NCBI GenBank assembly: GCA_947589835.1
Contig: CANQCT010000014.1
Coordinates: 1 to 32,919 of the forward strand
Reading direction: 5' to 3'
Length of the DNA: 32,919 nt
DNA from: an uncultured Clostridia bacterium
GTDB taxonomy: Bacteria > Bacillota > Clostridia > TANB77 > CAG-508
Shown here one piece after another: positions 16,435-24,739 of this stretch. Each line of letters begins with the position of its first letter. The stretch's first letter is position 1. Under the pieces are notes generated by a model that had not been told where the DNA came from, did not search any database, and worked only from the letters and a program-made list of their open reading frames with translations. The position numbers were made by a program, and so were the translations under genes.

Positions 16435-16585
16435 AATTAACCTCCTTGTTAATTAAAAAGTTATTTTTTCTATTAGTACTATATAATCATACACAATAAA
16501 TTTTAAAAAGTCTATACATTTATAGGAAATTTTTTAAAATTTGTGATAAAATATTAAAAATAAGTTGGAAAGGATTTGATAAAAA

Positions 16586-17335
16586 ATGAAAGCATTAATA
16601 ACAGGTGCATCATCTGGAATAGGTAGAGATATGGCAAGAGAATTAGATAAAAAAGGTTATGATTTAGTACTTGTTTCAAGAGATAAAGCAAAATTAGAAG
16701 AAGTAAAAAATAGCTTAAAAGGTAAAAATATACAAATAATTGCAATGGATTTAGCAAATTCAGAAAATTGTAAACAGCTACACGAAACTGCAAAAGACAT
16801 AGATATATTAATAAATAATGCAGGTTTTGGGGTGTTTGGTAATTTTACTGAAACAGATCTAGAAAAAGAAATAGATTTAATTAATACAAACATTACTGCT
16901 GTTCATATATTAACAAAATTATATTTACAAGATATGGTCAAAAAAAATAGTGGGCATATTTTAAATGTAGCTTCAATTGCAGGATTTATGCCAGGTCCAC
17001 TAATGGAAAGCTATTATGCATCTAAAGCTTATGTTGTAAGGCTTTCAGAAGGAATAAGGGCAGAACTAAAAAAATATAAATCAAAAGTAAAAATTAGTTT
17101 ACTTTGCCCTGGGCCAGTAAATACCAATTTTAACAATGTTGCAGGTGTTAAATTTAATTTATATTCTTTAAGCAGCGAGAAAGTTGCAAAATATGCAATA
17201 GATAAAATGCTAAAAAATAAATTTATTATAGTTCCTGGTATAGGCATAAAAATATTAAGAGTTTTAGCAAAAATATCTCCAAATAATATAACTTCTAAGT
17301 TTGTATATTTAATGCAAGAAAGAAAAAGAACATAA
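16586..17335 (+). CDS. Short-chain dehydrogenase/reductase
   Basis: 249 residues of classical SDR type: TGASSGIG at 6-13 binds NAD(P), NNAG at 77-80, catalytic Ser130, and Tyr143/Lys147 in SYYASK. PGPVNTNF follows as usual. The substrate cannot be told from sequence; the PG motif and overall pattern resemble DltE-like or YqjQ-like oxidoreductases. Start supported by GGAAAGGA about 13 bases upstream. Single gene, followed by palindromic copy D. Confidence 0.88.
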   Translation: MKALITGASSGIGRDMARELDKKGYDLVLVSRDKAKLEEVKNSLKGKNIQIIAMDLANSENCKQLHETAKDIDILINNAGFGVFGNFTETDLEKEIDLINTNITAVHILTKLYLQDMVKKNSGHILNVASIAGFMPGPLMESYYASKAYVVRLSEGIRAELKKYKSKVKISLLCPGPVNTNFNNVAGVKFNLYSLSSEKVAKYAIDKMLKNKFIIVPGIGIKILRVLAKISPNNITSKFVYLMQERKRT

Positions 17336-17354
17336 TTTTATAAAATTGCATTAA

Positions 17355-17468
17355 AGCTTAAATAGTACTAGTTTTCTTGTTTTTCAAATTGCCCGCCCAA
17401 GAAGTACGCTCAAAGAAGAAAGTCAGAACGGGACCTTTCAAAACTGCGAAAAATAGTACTATTTAAGC
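17355..17468 (-). repeat. Palindromic intergenic element, copy D (inverted)
   Basis: Left end AGCTTAAATAGTACTA, right end TAGTACTATTTAAGC. Body as in copy C; centre CCCAAGAAGTACGCTCAAAG is close to that of copy E. Confidence 0.9.
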
Positions 17469-17563
17469 AAATATAATAAAGCAAGTGTCTATTCTAAAAT
17501 TTATAATTAACTGTGAATTATAATAATTAGTAACAAAAAATTACCAGAATTAATTCTAAAAGA

Positions 17564-17592
17564 TTGACATATTATAATAAATATAATATAAT
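17564..17592 (+). promoter_or_regulatory. Near-perfect sigma-A promoter of the suf operon
   Basis: TTGACA (17564-17569), a 17-base spacer and TATAAT (17587-17592). Consensus match at both boxes. Confidence 0.85.
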
Positions 17593-17609
17593 GTTAGCCG
17601 AAGTTAACA
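17592..17609 (+). promoter_or_regulatory. Candidate operator for the DtxR-like regulator
   Basis: TGTTAGCCGAAGTTAACA is an imperfect dyad (TGTTA...TAACA, one mismatch in 7 bp arms). It overlaps the last base of the -10 box and the probable transcription start, ideal for repression by the gene product encoded next. Inference from position. Confidence 0.5.
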
Positions 17610-17625
17610 AAAAAAGGAGAATATA

Positions 17626-18087
17626 ATGATTTCTAAAGCTTTGGGTGAATATTTAAAAACAATGTACATATTACAAGTGAAAAATGGAGAAATAAGAGTA
17701 ACAGATATAGCATCTGAAATGAATTGCTCAAAACCTAGTGTTAATAAAGCAATAAACAATTTAAAAGAAAATAAATTAATAAATTATGAAATATATGGGA
17801 AAATAGAATTAACAAAAGATGGAGAAGATTTAGCAAAAAAAATACTTGAAGCTTATGACATTGTTTATATATTTTTAAAAAATGTGCTAGGTTTACCAGA
17901 AGAAAATGCAAAAAGTGAAGCTGAAAAAATAAAATTAACACTTGAAGATAATACTATAAATAAACTTGCAAAATATGTATATAAACAATTAAATTTAGAT
18001 ACATTAAACTGTAACTATGATATAGCAAATAAAAGATGCTTAGAATGTGAAAGAAGAAAATTAAGCAGAATTAAGGCGGAGGAATAA
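17626..18087 (+). CDS. DtxR/MntR-family regulator of the suf operon
   Basis: 153 residues. The winged helix-turn-helix (about 1-65: GEYLKTMYILQ, VTDIASEMNCSKPSVNKAI) is typical of DtxR-type metal-dependent repressors, followed by a dimerisation domain. The C-terminus has three cysteines (CNYDIANKRCLEC), unusual for plain DtxR and suggestive of sensing iron, an iron-sulfur cluster or redox state. It is the first gene of the suf operon, 2 bases before sufC, whose ribosome binding site GGAGG lies inside its last codons. It probably controls the operon through the dyad at 17592-17609. Clostridial suf operons often have such a leader gene. Confidence 0.8.
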   Translation: MISKALGEYLKTMYILQVKNGEIRVTDIASEMNCSKPSVNKAINNLKENKLINYEIYGKIELTKDGEDLAKKILEAYDIVYIFLKNVLGLPEENAKSEAEKIKLTLEDNTINKLAKYVYKQLNLDTLNCNYDIANKRCLECERRKLSRIKAEE

Positions 18088-18089
18088 GA

Positions 18090-18827
18090 ATGTCAAACGA
18101 ATTATTAAATATTAAAGACTTATATGTAAATGTAGGAGAAAAAGAAATTTTAAAAGGTGTAAATTTAAAAATAAATAAAGGGGAAGTCCATGTAATTATG
18201 GGTCCAAATGGCTCAGGCAAATCCACAACAGCAAATGCAATTTTAAATAATCCTGCTTATACTAAAGTAAGCGGAAAAATAATGTTTGAAAATACTGATA
18301 TAACTAATTTAAAAACGGATGAAATAGCTAGAAAAGGCATTTTCATGTCATTTCAATTGCCAGAAGAAATACCAGGAATAACTGTAAGTAATTTTTTAAG
18401 ATATGCTAAAAACAAAATTACTGAAAAACCTGTAAAAGTATTTGAATTTAAAAGTGAACTACAAAAACATATGGAAGAACTTCAAATGAAACCAGAATAT
18501 AGTGAAAGATATTTAAATGTAGGATTTTCTGGTGGAGAAAAAAAGAAAAATGAAATTTTGCAAATGCTAGTATTAAATCCAAAACTTGCAATATTAGATG
18601 AAACAGATTCTGGGCTAGATGTAGATAGTATAAATATAGTTTCAAAGGGAATAGAAATGTTTAAAAATAGCAATAATGCTGTACTTATAATAACACATAA
18701 TACTAAAATTTTGCATTCATTAAAAGTAGATTATGTACATGTTCTTGTAAATGGCAAAATTGTAAAAACAGGTTCTCAAGAATTAGCTTCAGAAATTGAA
18801 GAAAACGGCTACAAAAGTTTTAAGTAA
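18090..18827 (+). CDS. sufC: SufC, ATPase of the SUF Fe-S scaffold
   Basis: 245 residues. Walker A GPNGSGKST near residue 39, ABC signature FSGGEKKKNEI near 149, Walker B LAILDETDSGLD. SufC is the cytoplasmic ABC-type ATPase that drives assembly on the SufBCD complex. Ribosome binding site GGAGG; gene starts 2 bases after the regulator stop. sufB follows after 139 bases. Confidence 0.95.
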   Translation: MSNELLNIKDLYVNVGEKEILKGVNLKINKGEVHVIMGPNGSGKSTTANAILNNPAYTKVSGKIMFENTDITNLKTDEIARKGIFMSFQLPEEIPGITVSNFLRYAKNKITEKPVKVFEFKSELQKHMEELQMKPEYSERYLNVGFSGGEKKKNEILQMLVLNPKLAILDETDSGLDVDSINIVSKGIEMFKNSNNAVLIITHNTKILHSLKVDYVHVLVNGKIVKTGSQELASEIEENGYKSFK

Positions 18828-18966
18828 ATTATAAAAGCATATAAAATGGTTAAATAAATTATAAAATGTCTACAAAATAATTAAAAAAATATAAAAAATG
18901 GGCTAATTTAAATTGCTAAAAATTACTTAAAGTGCTAAAACAATAATTTTGAAAGGAAAACTTAAA

Positions 18967-20364
18967 TTGAAAACGAAGTTAGATGAAATAAATAGAAATA
19001 TTTATGACATAAAAAATAAAGATGATTATGATTTTAAAATAAAAAAAGGCTTAACACCTGAAATAATTGAAGAAATTTCAAAGCAAAAAAATGATCCTGA
19101 TTGGATGAGAAATTTTAGATTAAAAGCCCTAGAAACATATAATAAACTTCCTATGCCAACATGGGGGCCAGATTTATCAGAGCTTAATATGGATGAAATT
19201 GCAACTTATGTAAGACCAAAAACAAAAATGACTGGTAACTGGGAAGATGTGCCAGAAGACATAAAAAATACTTTTGATAAATTAGGAATTCCTGAAGCGG
19301 AAAAGAAATCTCTTGCTGGAGTAGGGGCTCAATATGATTCAGAAGTTGTATATCATAGTATGAAAGAAGAACTACTTTCACAAGGTGTAATTTATACAGA
19401 TATGGAAACCGCAGTAAGGGAGTATCCAGATATTGTAAAAGAGCATTTTATGAAATGTGTTCCTGTAACAGATCATAAATTTGTTGCATTACATGGAGCA
19501 GTTTGGTCTGGAGGTTCATTTGTTTATGTACCTAAAAATGTAAAAGTAGATATACCACTTCAATCATATTTTAGATTGAATTCACCAGAATCAGGTCAAT
19601 TTGAACATACTTTAATTATAGTAGATGAAGGTGCATCACTTCATTTTATTGAAGGATGTAGTGCTCCAAAATATAATAAAGTAAATCTTCATGCAGGTTG
19701 TGTTGAGCTATATGTTAAAGATGGTGCGTATTTAAGGTATTCAACAATAGAAAACTGGTCTAAGAATATGCTTAATTTAAACACAAAAAGAGCAATTATA
19801 GGAAAAAATGCTCAGGTAGACTGGGTATCTGGTTCATTTGGCTCTAAAATTTCTATGTTATACCCAATGAGCATATTAAATGGAGAAGGAGCAAGAACAG
19901 AATATACAGGAATTTCATTTGCTGGAAAAGGACAGAATTTAGATACAGGATTTAAAGTTATTCATAATAATAAAAACACATCTAGTTTAGTAAATTCAAA
20001 ATCAATTTCTAAAAATGGCGGAACAGCAACATATAGAGCATTAGTTAGAATAAACGAGAATGCAAAAGGAGCAAAATGCAATGTATCTTGCGAATCGCTA
20101 ATGTTAGATGATATATCAAGGTCTGATACTATTCCTGTAAATGATATAAGAACAGATGATGTAGAGTTTTCACACGAAGCAAAAATAGGAAAAATAAGTG
20201 ATAAATCAATATTTTATTTAATGAGTAGAGGACTATCAGAAGAAGATGCAAAAGCTATGATAGTACGCGGATTTGCAGACCCAATATCAAAAGAACTTCC
20301 AATAGAATATGCAGCAGAAATGAATAATTTAATTAATTTAGAACTTCAAGGAAGTATAGGATAA
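18967..20364 (+). CDS. sufB: SufB, Fe-S cluster scaffold protein
   Basis: 465 residues from TTG 18967, chosen because GAAAGG lies about 10 bases upstream and an earlier TTG at 18949 overlaps that site. The beta-helix core is visible (HGAVWSGGSFVYVPKNV, EGCSAPKYNKVNLHAGCVEL) and the C-terminal SufB/D signature is complete (FSHEAKIGKISDKSIFYLMS, VRGFADPI). It builds Fe-S clusters with SufC and SufD. sufD starts 19 bases downstream. Confidence 0.93.
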   Translation: MKTKLDEINRNIYDIKNKDDYDFKIKKGLTPEIIEEISKQKNDPDWMRNFRLKALETYNKLPMPTWGPDLSELNMDEIATYVRPKTKMTGNWEDVPEDIKNTFDKLGIPEAEKKSLAGVGAQYDSEVVYHSMKEELLSQGVIYTDMETAVREYPDIVKEHFMKCVPVTDHKFVALHGAVWSGGSFVYVPKNVKVDIPLQSYFRLNSPESGQFEHTLIIVDEGASLHFIEGCSAPKYNKVNLHAGCVELYVKDGAYLRYSTIENWSKNMLNLNTKRAIIGKNAQVDWVSGSFGSKISMLYPMSILNGEGARTEYTGISFAGKGQNLDTGFKVIHNNKNTSSLVNSKSISKNGGTATYRALVRINENAKGAKCNVSCESLMLDDISRSDTIPVNDIRTDDVEFSHEAKIGKISDKSIFYLMSRGLSEEDAKAMIVRGFADPISKELPIEYAAEMNNLINLELQGSIG

Positions 20365-20383
20365 AAAAGAAAGGAAAGCCAAA

Positions 20384-21430
20384 ATGATATTAAATGAAAC
20401 ACCTATAAGAACATCTAAAAATTATGAAATAAATAATATTAATATAGCTGATTTCAATTTGCCTAAAACTATTAAAAAATTTGAAGGCTTAAATATAACC
20501 GGAGATAAAGTTTTAGTAAAAGAAGAAAAAATTAAAAGCAGTTTAAAATATGGCAATGGCAAAGATTTATTAAGTCAAATACAAAATAGTTCAAATATAA
20601 ATCTTCATATAATTTTGCCTGATGAAAATGAAAAAGAAATTAATGTAGAATTTAATTTGTCAGAAGAAAATGAAAATTTAGTAGAAGATATTTTAATTGA
20701 AGCGGAAGAAAATGCAAAAGGAACCATAATTATAAAATATATGTCTAATTTAAAAGACAAAGTTTATCATAACGGCCAAATTAGAGTACTTTCAAAAAAA
20801 GGCTCAGATTTAAATATAATATTACTAAATTTATTAAATACTAAAGCCCAAAATTTTATTTCAATGGAAAATGTTTTAGAAGAAAACTCAAATGTAAAAT
20901 ATACTATAGTAGATTTTGGCGGAAAAAATAGCATAACAAATTATTATACAAACCTTAAAGGTGAAAACTCTAATAATAATATAAATACTATTTATTTAGG
21001 AGTAGAAAATCAACTATTAGATTTGAACTATATAGTAGAGGCTTATGGTAAAAGCTCTAATGTTAACATAAATGTAAAAGGCGCTATAAAAGATACTGCC
21101 AAAAAGCATTTTAAAGGCACAATAGATTTTAAAAAGGATTGTAAAAAAGCAAAAGGAAACGAAACAGAATATTGTACCATACTTTCTGATTCAGCAAAAT
21201 CAATATCACTTCCAATGCTTTTATGCACAGAAGAAGATGTAGAAGGAAATCACGGAACAGCTTCTGGAAAAGTAGATGAAAAACAATTATTTTACTTAAT
21301 GTCAAGAGGTTTAAGTTTAAAAGAAGCACAAAAATTAATTGTAAGAGGGCAGTTTAATGAAATAATAGAAAGTATACCAAATGAGGATATACAAAATATT
21401 ATTATAAAGCAAATTGAAAATAAGTTATAA
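20384..21430 (+). CDS. sufD: SufD-like Fe-S assembly protein
   Basis: 348 residues, shorter than typical SufD (about 420). The C-terminal SufB/D core is clear (HFKGTIDFKKDCKKAKGNET, GNHGTASGKVDEKQLFYLMS, RGLSLKEAQKLIVRG), while the N-terminal half is diverged. It partners SufB in the SufBCD scaffold. GAAAGGAAAG precedes the start. Followed by palindromic copy E, then sufS. Confidence 0.88.
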   Translation: MILNETPIRTSKNYEINNINIADFNLPKTIKKFEGLNITGDKVLVKEEKIKSSLKYGNGKDLLSQIQNSSNINLHIILPDENEKEINVEFNLSEENENLVEDILIEAEENAKGTIIIKYMSNLKDKVYHNGQIRVLSKKGSDLNIILLNLLNTKAQNFISMENVLEENSNVKYTIVDFGGKNSITNYYTNLKGENSNNNINTIYLGVENQLLDLNYIVEAYGKSSNVNINVKGAIKDTAKKHFKGTIDFKKDCKKAKGNETEYCTILSDSAKSISLPMLLCTEEDVEGNHGTASGKVDEKQLFYLMSRGLSLKEAQKLIVRGQFNEIIESIPNEDIQNIIIKQIENKL

Positions 21431-21481
21431 ATATTTGTTTGATTCAAATATATTATTAATTAATGTTTTTATAGCTAACCC

Positions 21482-21597
21482 GCTTAAATAGTACTAGTTT
21501 TCTTGTTTTTTCAAATGCCCGCCCAAGAAGTATAATTCCAAAGAAGAAAAGTCAGAACGGGACCTCTCAAAACTGCGAAAAATAGTACTATTTAAGC
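21482..21597 (-). repeat. Palindromic intergenic element, copy E (inverted), inside the suf operon
   Basis: Ends GCTTAAATAGTACTA / TAGTACTATTTAAGC, body as in copies C and D. It separates sufD from sufS, and the sufS ribosome binding site starts 17 bases after it. Confidence 0.9.
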
Positions 21598-21625
21598 CTT
21601 AATGTAATTATAAAAGGAGAAATGT

Positions 21626-22856
21626 ATGATAAATGTAGAAGAAATAAGAAAAGATTTTCCAATTTTGCAAAAAAGGAATATAGCATATTTAGATAATGGT
21701 GCAACTACTCAAAAACCAAACAGTGTAATTGAAGATGTTTGCAATTTTTATAAAAATTTTAATGCTAATCCTCATAGAGGAACTTATACTTTAAGTGTGG
21801 AAGCAACTGAAATTTACGATAATACTAGAGCTAAAGTCCAAAAATTTATAAATGCAAAAAATAGTGAAGAAATAATATTTACTAAAAATGCTTCTGAAAG
21901 TTTAAACTTAATTGCATATTCATATGGAATGGATAATGTAAAAAAAGGTGATGAAATAGTTCTTTCAATAATGGAACATCATTCTAATTTAGTACCTTGG
22001 CAAAAGGTAGCTAAAACTACAGGTGCTATTTTAAAATATATGTATTTGAATGAAAATTTTGAAATTTCAAAAGAAGAAATAGAAAGTAAAATAACACCTA
22101 ATACAAAAATTGTAGGAATAACTCATGTATCAAATTCTTTAGGTACAATAAATGACGTAAAACAAATTATTAAATATGCCCACAAAAATAATGCTATTGT
22201 AGTTTTAGATTGTTCTCAAAGTATACCTCATATGAAAATAGATGTGCAAGATTTAGATGCGGATTTTATTGTATTTTCAGGGCACAAAATGCTTGCTCCT
22301 TTAGGAATAGGTGTTTTATATGGTAAAAAAGAATTATTAGAAAATATGACTCCATTTTTAATGGGTGGAGATATGATAGAATATGTATATGAACAAGAAA
22401 CAGTATTTGCACCCCTTCCAAATAAATTTGAAGCAGGAACACAAAATGTAGGAGGAGTAGTAGGGCTTAGTAGTGCAATTGACTATATTGAAAAATTAGG
22501 ATATGATAAAATTCAGGAGATAGAAAAAGAAGTAGTAAAATATGCTCGAGAAGAACTTTCAAAATTACATTATTTAAGCCTATATATGACTCCAAATGAA
22601 AAAAATCATTCAAGTGTAATATCATTTAATATGAAGGGAATACATCCACATGATATTGCAAGTATTTTAGATAGTGAGGGCGTATGTGTTCGCTCACGGA
22701 AATCACTGCACACAACCACTTATGAGATTTTTAAATATAGATTCAACATGTAGAGCAAGTTTCTATTTTTATAATACAAAAGAAGATGTAAATAGATTAA
22801 TAAAAGGCTTAAATAAGGCTTATAATATGTTTGAAAAATATATACCAAAAAGCTAA
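21626..22856 (+). CDS. sufS: SufS cysteine desulfurase, read through a +1 shift at CGG
   Basis: The zero frame from ATG 21626 encodes 357 residues of a SufS-type aminotransferase: ATTQKPN, MEHHSNLVPW, DCSQSIPH and the PLP lysine Lys221 in FSGHK. Codon 358 is CGG (22697-22699). In the zero frame the protein would end 17 codons later in unrelated sequence. Skipping the C gives VRSGNHCTQP, with the catalytic Cys361 three residues after the new Gly358, then the normal end (RASFYFYNTKEDV), 409 residues in total. Unshifted protein lacks the catalytic cysteine and cannot work as a desulfurase. SufS supplies sulfur to SufU, encoded next, for Fe-S assembly. Confidence 0.94.
22697..22699 (+). other. 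CGG shift site 4 (sufS, codon 358)
   Basis: Context TCA CGG A. Skipping C gives GGA (Gly of RSGNHC). The zero frame stays open to TAG at 22751-22753. Confidence 0.92.
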
Positions 22857-22910
22857 AATTAATAGAGCCTTAAAACTATTTGCCACTCACCAAAAGTTTA
22901 AATAAGTTAA

Positions 22911-22952
22911 AGGAGGATGTGTTAGTCTTTTAACCTAACACGAGCTAGCAAA
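22911..22952 (+). promoter_or_regulatory. Ribosome binding site separated from the sufU start by a hairpin
   Basis: AGGAGG (22911-22916) is 36 bases from ATG 22953. Between them GTGTTAG (22919-22925) and CTAACAC (22935-22941) form a perfect 7 bp stem with a 9-base loop, extendable by one T:G pair. Folding would bring the two sites to about 11 bases. No nearer strong site exists. Confidence 0.6.
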
Positions 22953-23420
22953 ATGGATGATTTAAATGAAATGTATAATGAATTAATTATGGAACATAGT
23001 ATGAATTCATATAATAAAAAAAAGCTTGAAGGAGCAGACTTTGAAGAAAAAGGTCATAATCCAAATTGTGGAGATGAAATTACATTAGAAATAAAATTAG
23101 ATGGAAACGTAATAAAAGATATGGCATTTACTGGTCATGGATGTGCAATATCTACAGCTTCTACATCAATTATGATAGACACTTTAAAAGGTAAAACAGT
23201 TGAAGAAGCTAAAAAAATTATAGAAACATTTATGAAAATGATTAAAAGAGAAGAATTAAGTAATGATGAAGAAAAAATGTTAGAAGACGCAATTGCTTTT
23301 AAAAACGTAGCAAATATGCCAGCTAGAGTAAAATGTGCCTTACTTGCGTGGCATACTTTAGAAGATATGATAAATAAAAACACCAATAATGGAAAATCAA
23401 ATATTAGTTGTTGCAATTAA
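22953..23420 (+). CDS. sufU: SufU sulfur acceptor
   Basis: 155 residues. Cys39 and Asp41 (HNPNCGD), Cys64 (GHGCAIS) and Cys129 (RVKCALLAW) are the zinc ligands of SufU, which takes the persulfide from SufS and passes it to SufBCD in Gram-positive bacteria. The SufU-specific insertion between the second and third cysteines is present. The start matches the family N-terminus (LNEMYNELIMEH). It ends with extra cysteines (SNISCCN). The flavodiiron gene follows after 32 bases. Confidence 0.93.
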   Translation: MDDLNEMYNELIMEHSMNSYNKKKLEGADFEEKGHNPNCGDEITLEIKLDGNVIKDMAFTGHGCAISTASTSIMIDTLKGKTVEEAKKIIETFMKMIKREELSNDEEKMLEDAIAFKNVANMPARVKCALLAWHTLEDMINKNTNNGKSNISCCN

Positions 23421-23452
23421 TATTAAAAAAAGAGAAAGGGATGGATTTTAAA

Positions 23453-24620
23453 ATGAAAGATATAGTAATTTCAGAAAATATTAAATATATAGGTGTAGAT
23501 GATAATGATATAGACTTATTTGAAAATCAATACACAGTACCAAATGGTATTTCATATAACTCTTATGTTATACTTGACGAAAAAATAGCTATAATGGACA
23601 CAATAGATAAAAGAAAAACAACTGAATGGCTAAATAACTTAAATGAAGCTTTAAATGGAAGAAATCCTGATTATTTAATAATTTCACATTTAGAGCCTGA
23701 TCACGCATATAACATTGAAACAATAGTAAATAAATACCCTAACATAAAGCTTGTTGGAAATAACAAAACTTTTGCATTTTTACCACAATTTTTTGATATT
23801 AAAGATTTAGAGCAAAGAAAAATTGAAGTAAAAGAAGGAGACACTTTAAACTTAGGAAAACATAAATTGCACTTTCTTATGGCTCCAATGATACATTGGC
23901 CTGAAGTAATGATGGAATATGAAGAAAGCGAAAAAATATTGTTTTCTGCAGATGCCTTTGGAAAATTTGGTACATTATCTACTAATGAAGATTGGGATTG
24001 TGAAGCCAGAAGATATTATTTTAACATAGTACGGTAAATATGGTATTCAAGTTCAAGCACTATTAAAAAAAGTAAGTTCACTAGATATACAAACAATATG
24101 CACTTTACATGGACCAATTCTAAAAGAAAACTTATCTTATTATATTAATAAATACGATATTTGGAGTAAATATGAAGTAGAAAGTGAAGGAATATACATA
24201 GCTTGTGCTTCTATACATGGAAATACTTTTAAAGTTTGTGAAAAATTAAAAGAAATATTAGAAGAAAAAGGAGCTTCAAAAGTAGTACTTGCAGATTTAT
24301 CAAAAGAAGATTTTGCAGAAGCGGTAGAAGATTCTTTTAAGTATGGAAAAGTAATATTTGCTTCATCTACTTACAATATGGAAATGTTTTCACCAATGAG
24401 AAACCTATTACTAAATTTAAAAGAAAAAAATTATCAAAATAGAAAAGTAGGAATTATTGAAAACGGAACATGGGCTCCAAATTCAGCTAAATGTATGAAA
24501 GAAATATTATCTACAATGAAAGATGTTCAAATAGTAGAGCCAATAGTTACAATAAGGTCAACTCTAAAAAATACTGATATAGAAAAACTAAATGAATTAG
24601 CAGAAGAAATTTTGAAATAG
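23453..24620 (+). CDS. FprA-type flavodiiron protein, read through a +1 shift at CGG
   Basis: ATG 23453 (GAAAGGG upstream) starts a beta-lactamase-like diiron domain: HLEPDH at 79-84 and HWPEVMMEY and SADAFG further on. Codon 194 is CGG (24032-24034), directly followed by TAA. Skipping the C gives YYFNIVGKYGIQVQALLKK, then the last diiron ligand region (CTLHGPIL) and a flavodoxin domain (IACASIHGNTFKVCE, STYNMEMFSPM, IENGTWAP). Total 388 residues, normal for the family. These enzymes reduce O2 or NO and protect anaerobes. Placement after the suf genes fits oxidative stress defence. Unshifted protein lacks the flavodoxin half and a metal ligand. Confidence 0.93.
24032..24034 (+). other. CGG shift site 5 (fprA, codon 194)
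   Basis: Context GTA CGG T AA. The zero-frame stop is the next codon. Skipping C gives GGT (Gly), the only one of the six sites followed by T rather than A. Confidence 0.92.
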
Positions 24621-24739
24621 TTATAATGAAAATGGCTTGTTTAAAAAATATATAAAATAATACGTTTATTAAAATTTATAAAAATAGAGGAAAATAAAGA
24701 AATATTATATTTAGAAAATTTATAAGAGGAAGTGCATAA

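Noticed and set aside
22697..22699. Simple reassignment of CGG to another amino acid
   Set aside because: Reading CGG as any single amino acid leaves the zero frame, which ends at a stop within a few codons in five of six genes and loses the family sequence in all six. The frame itself must change.
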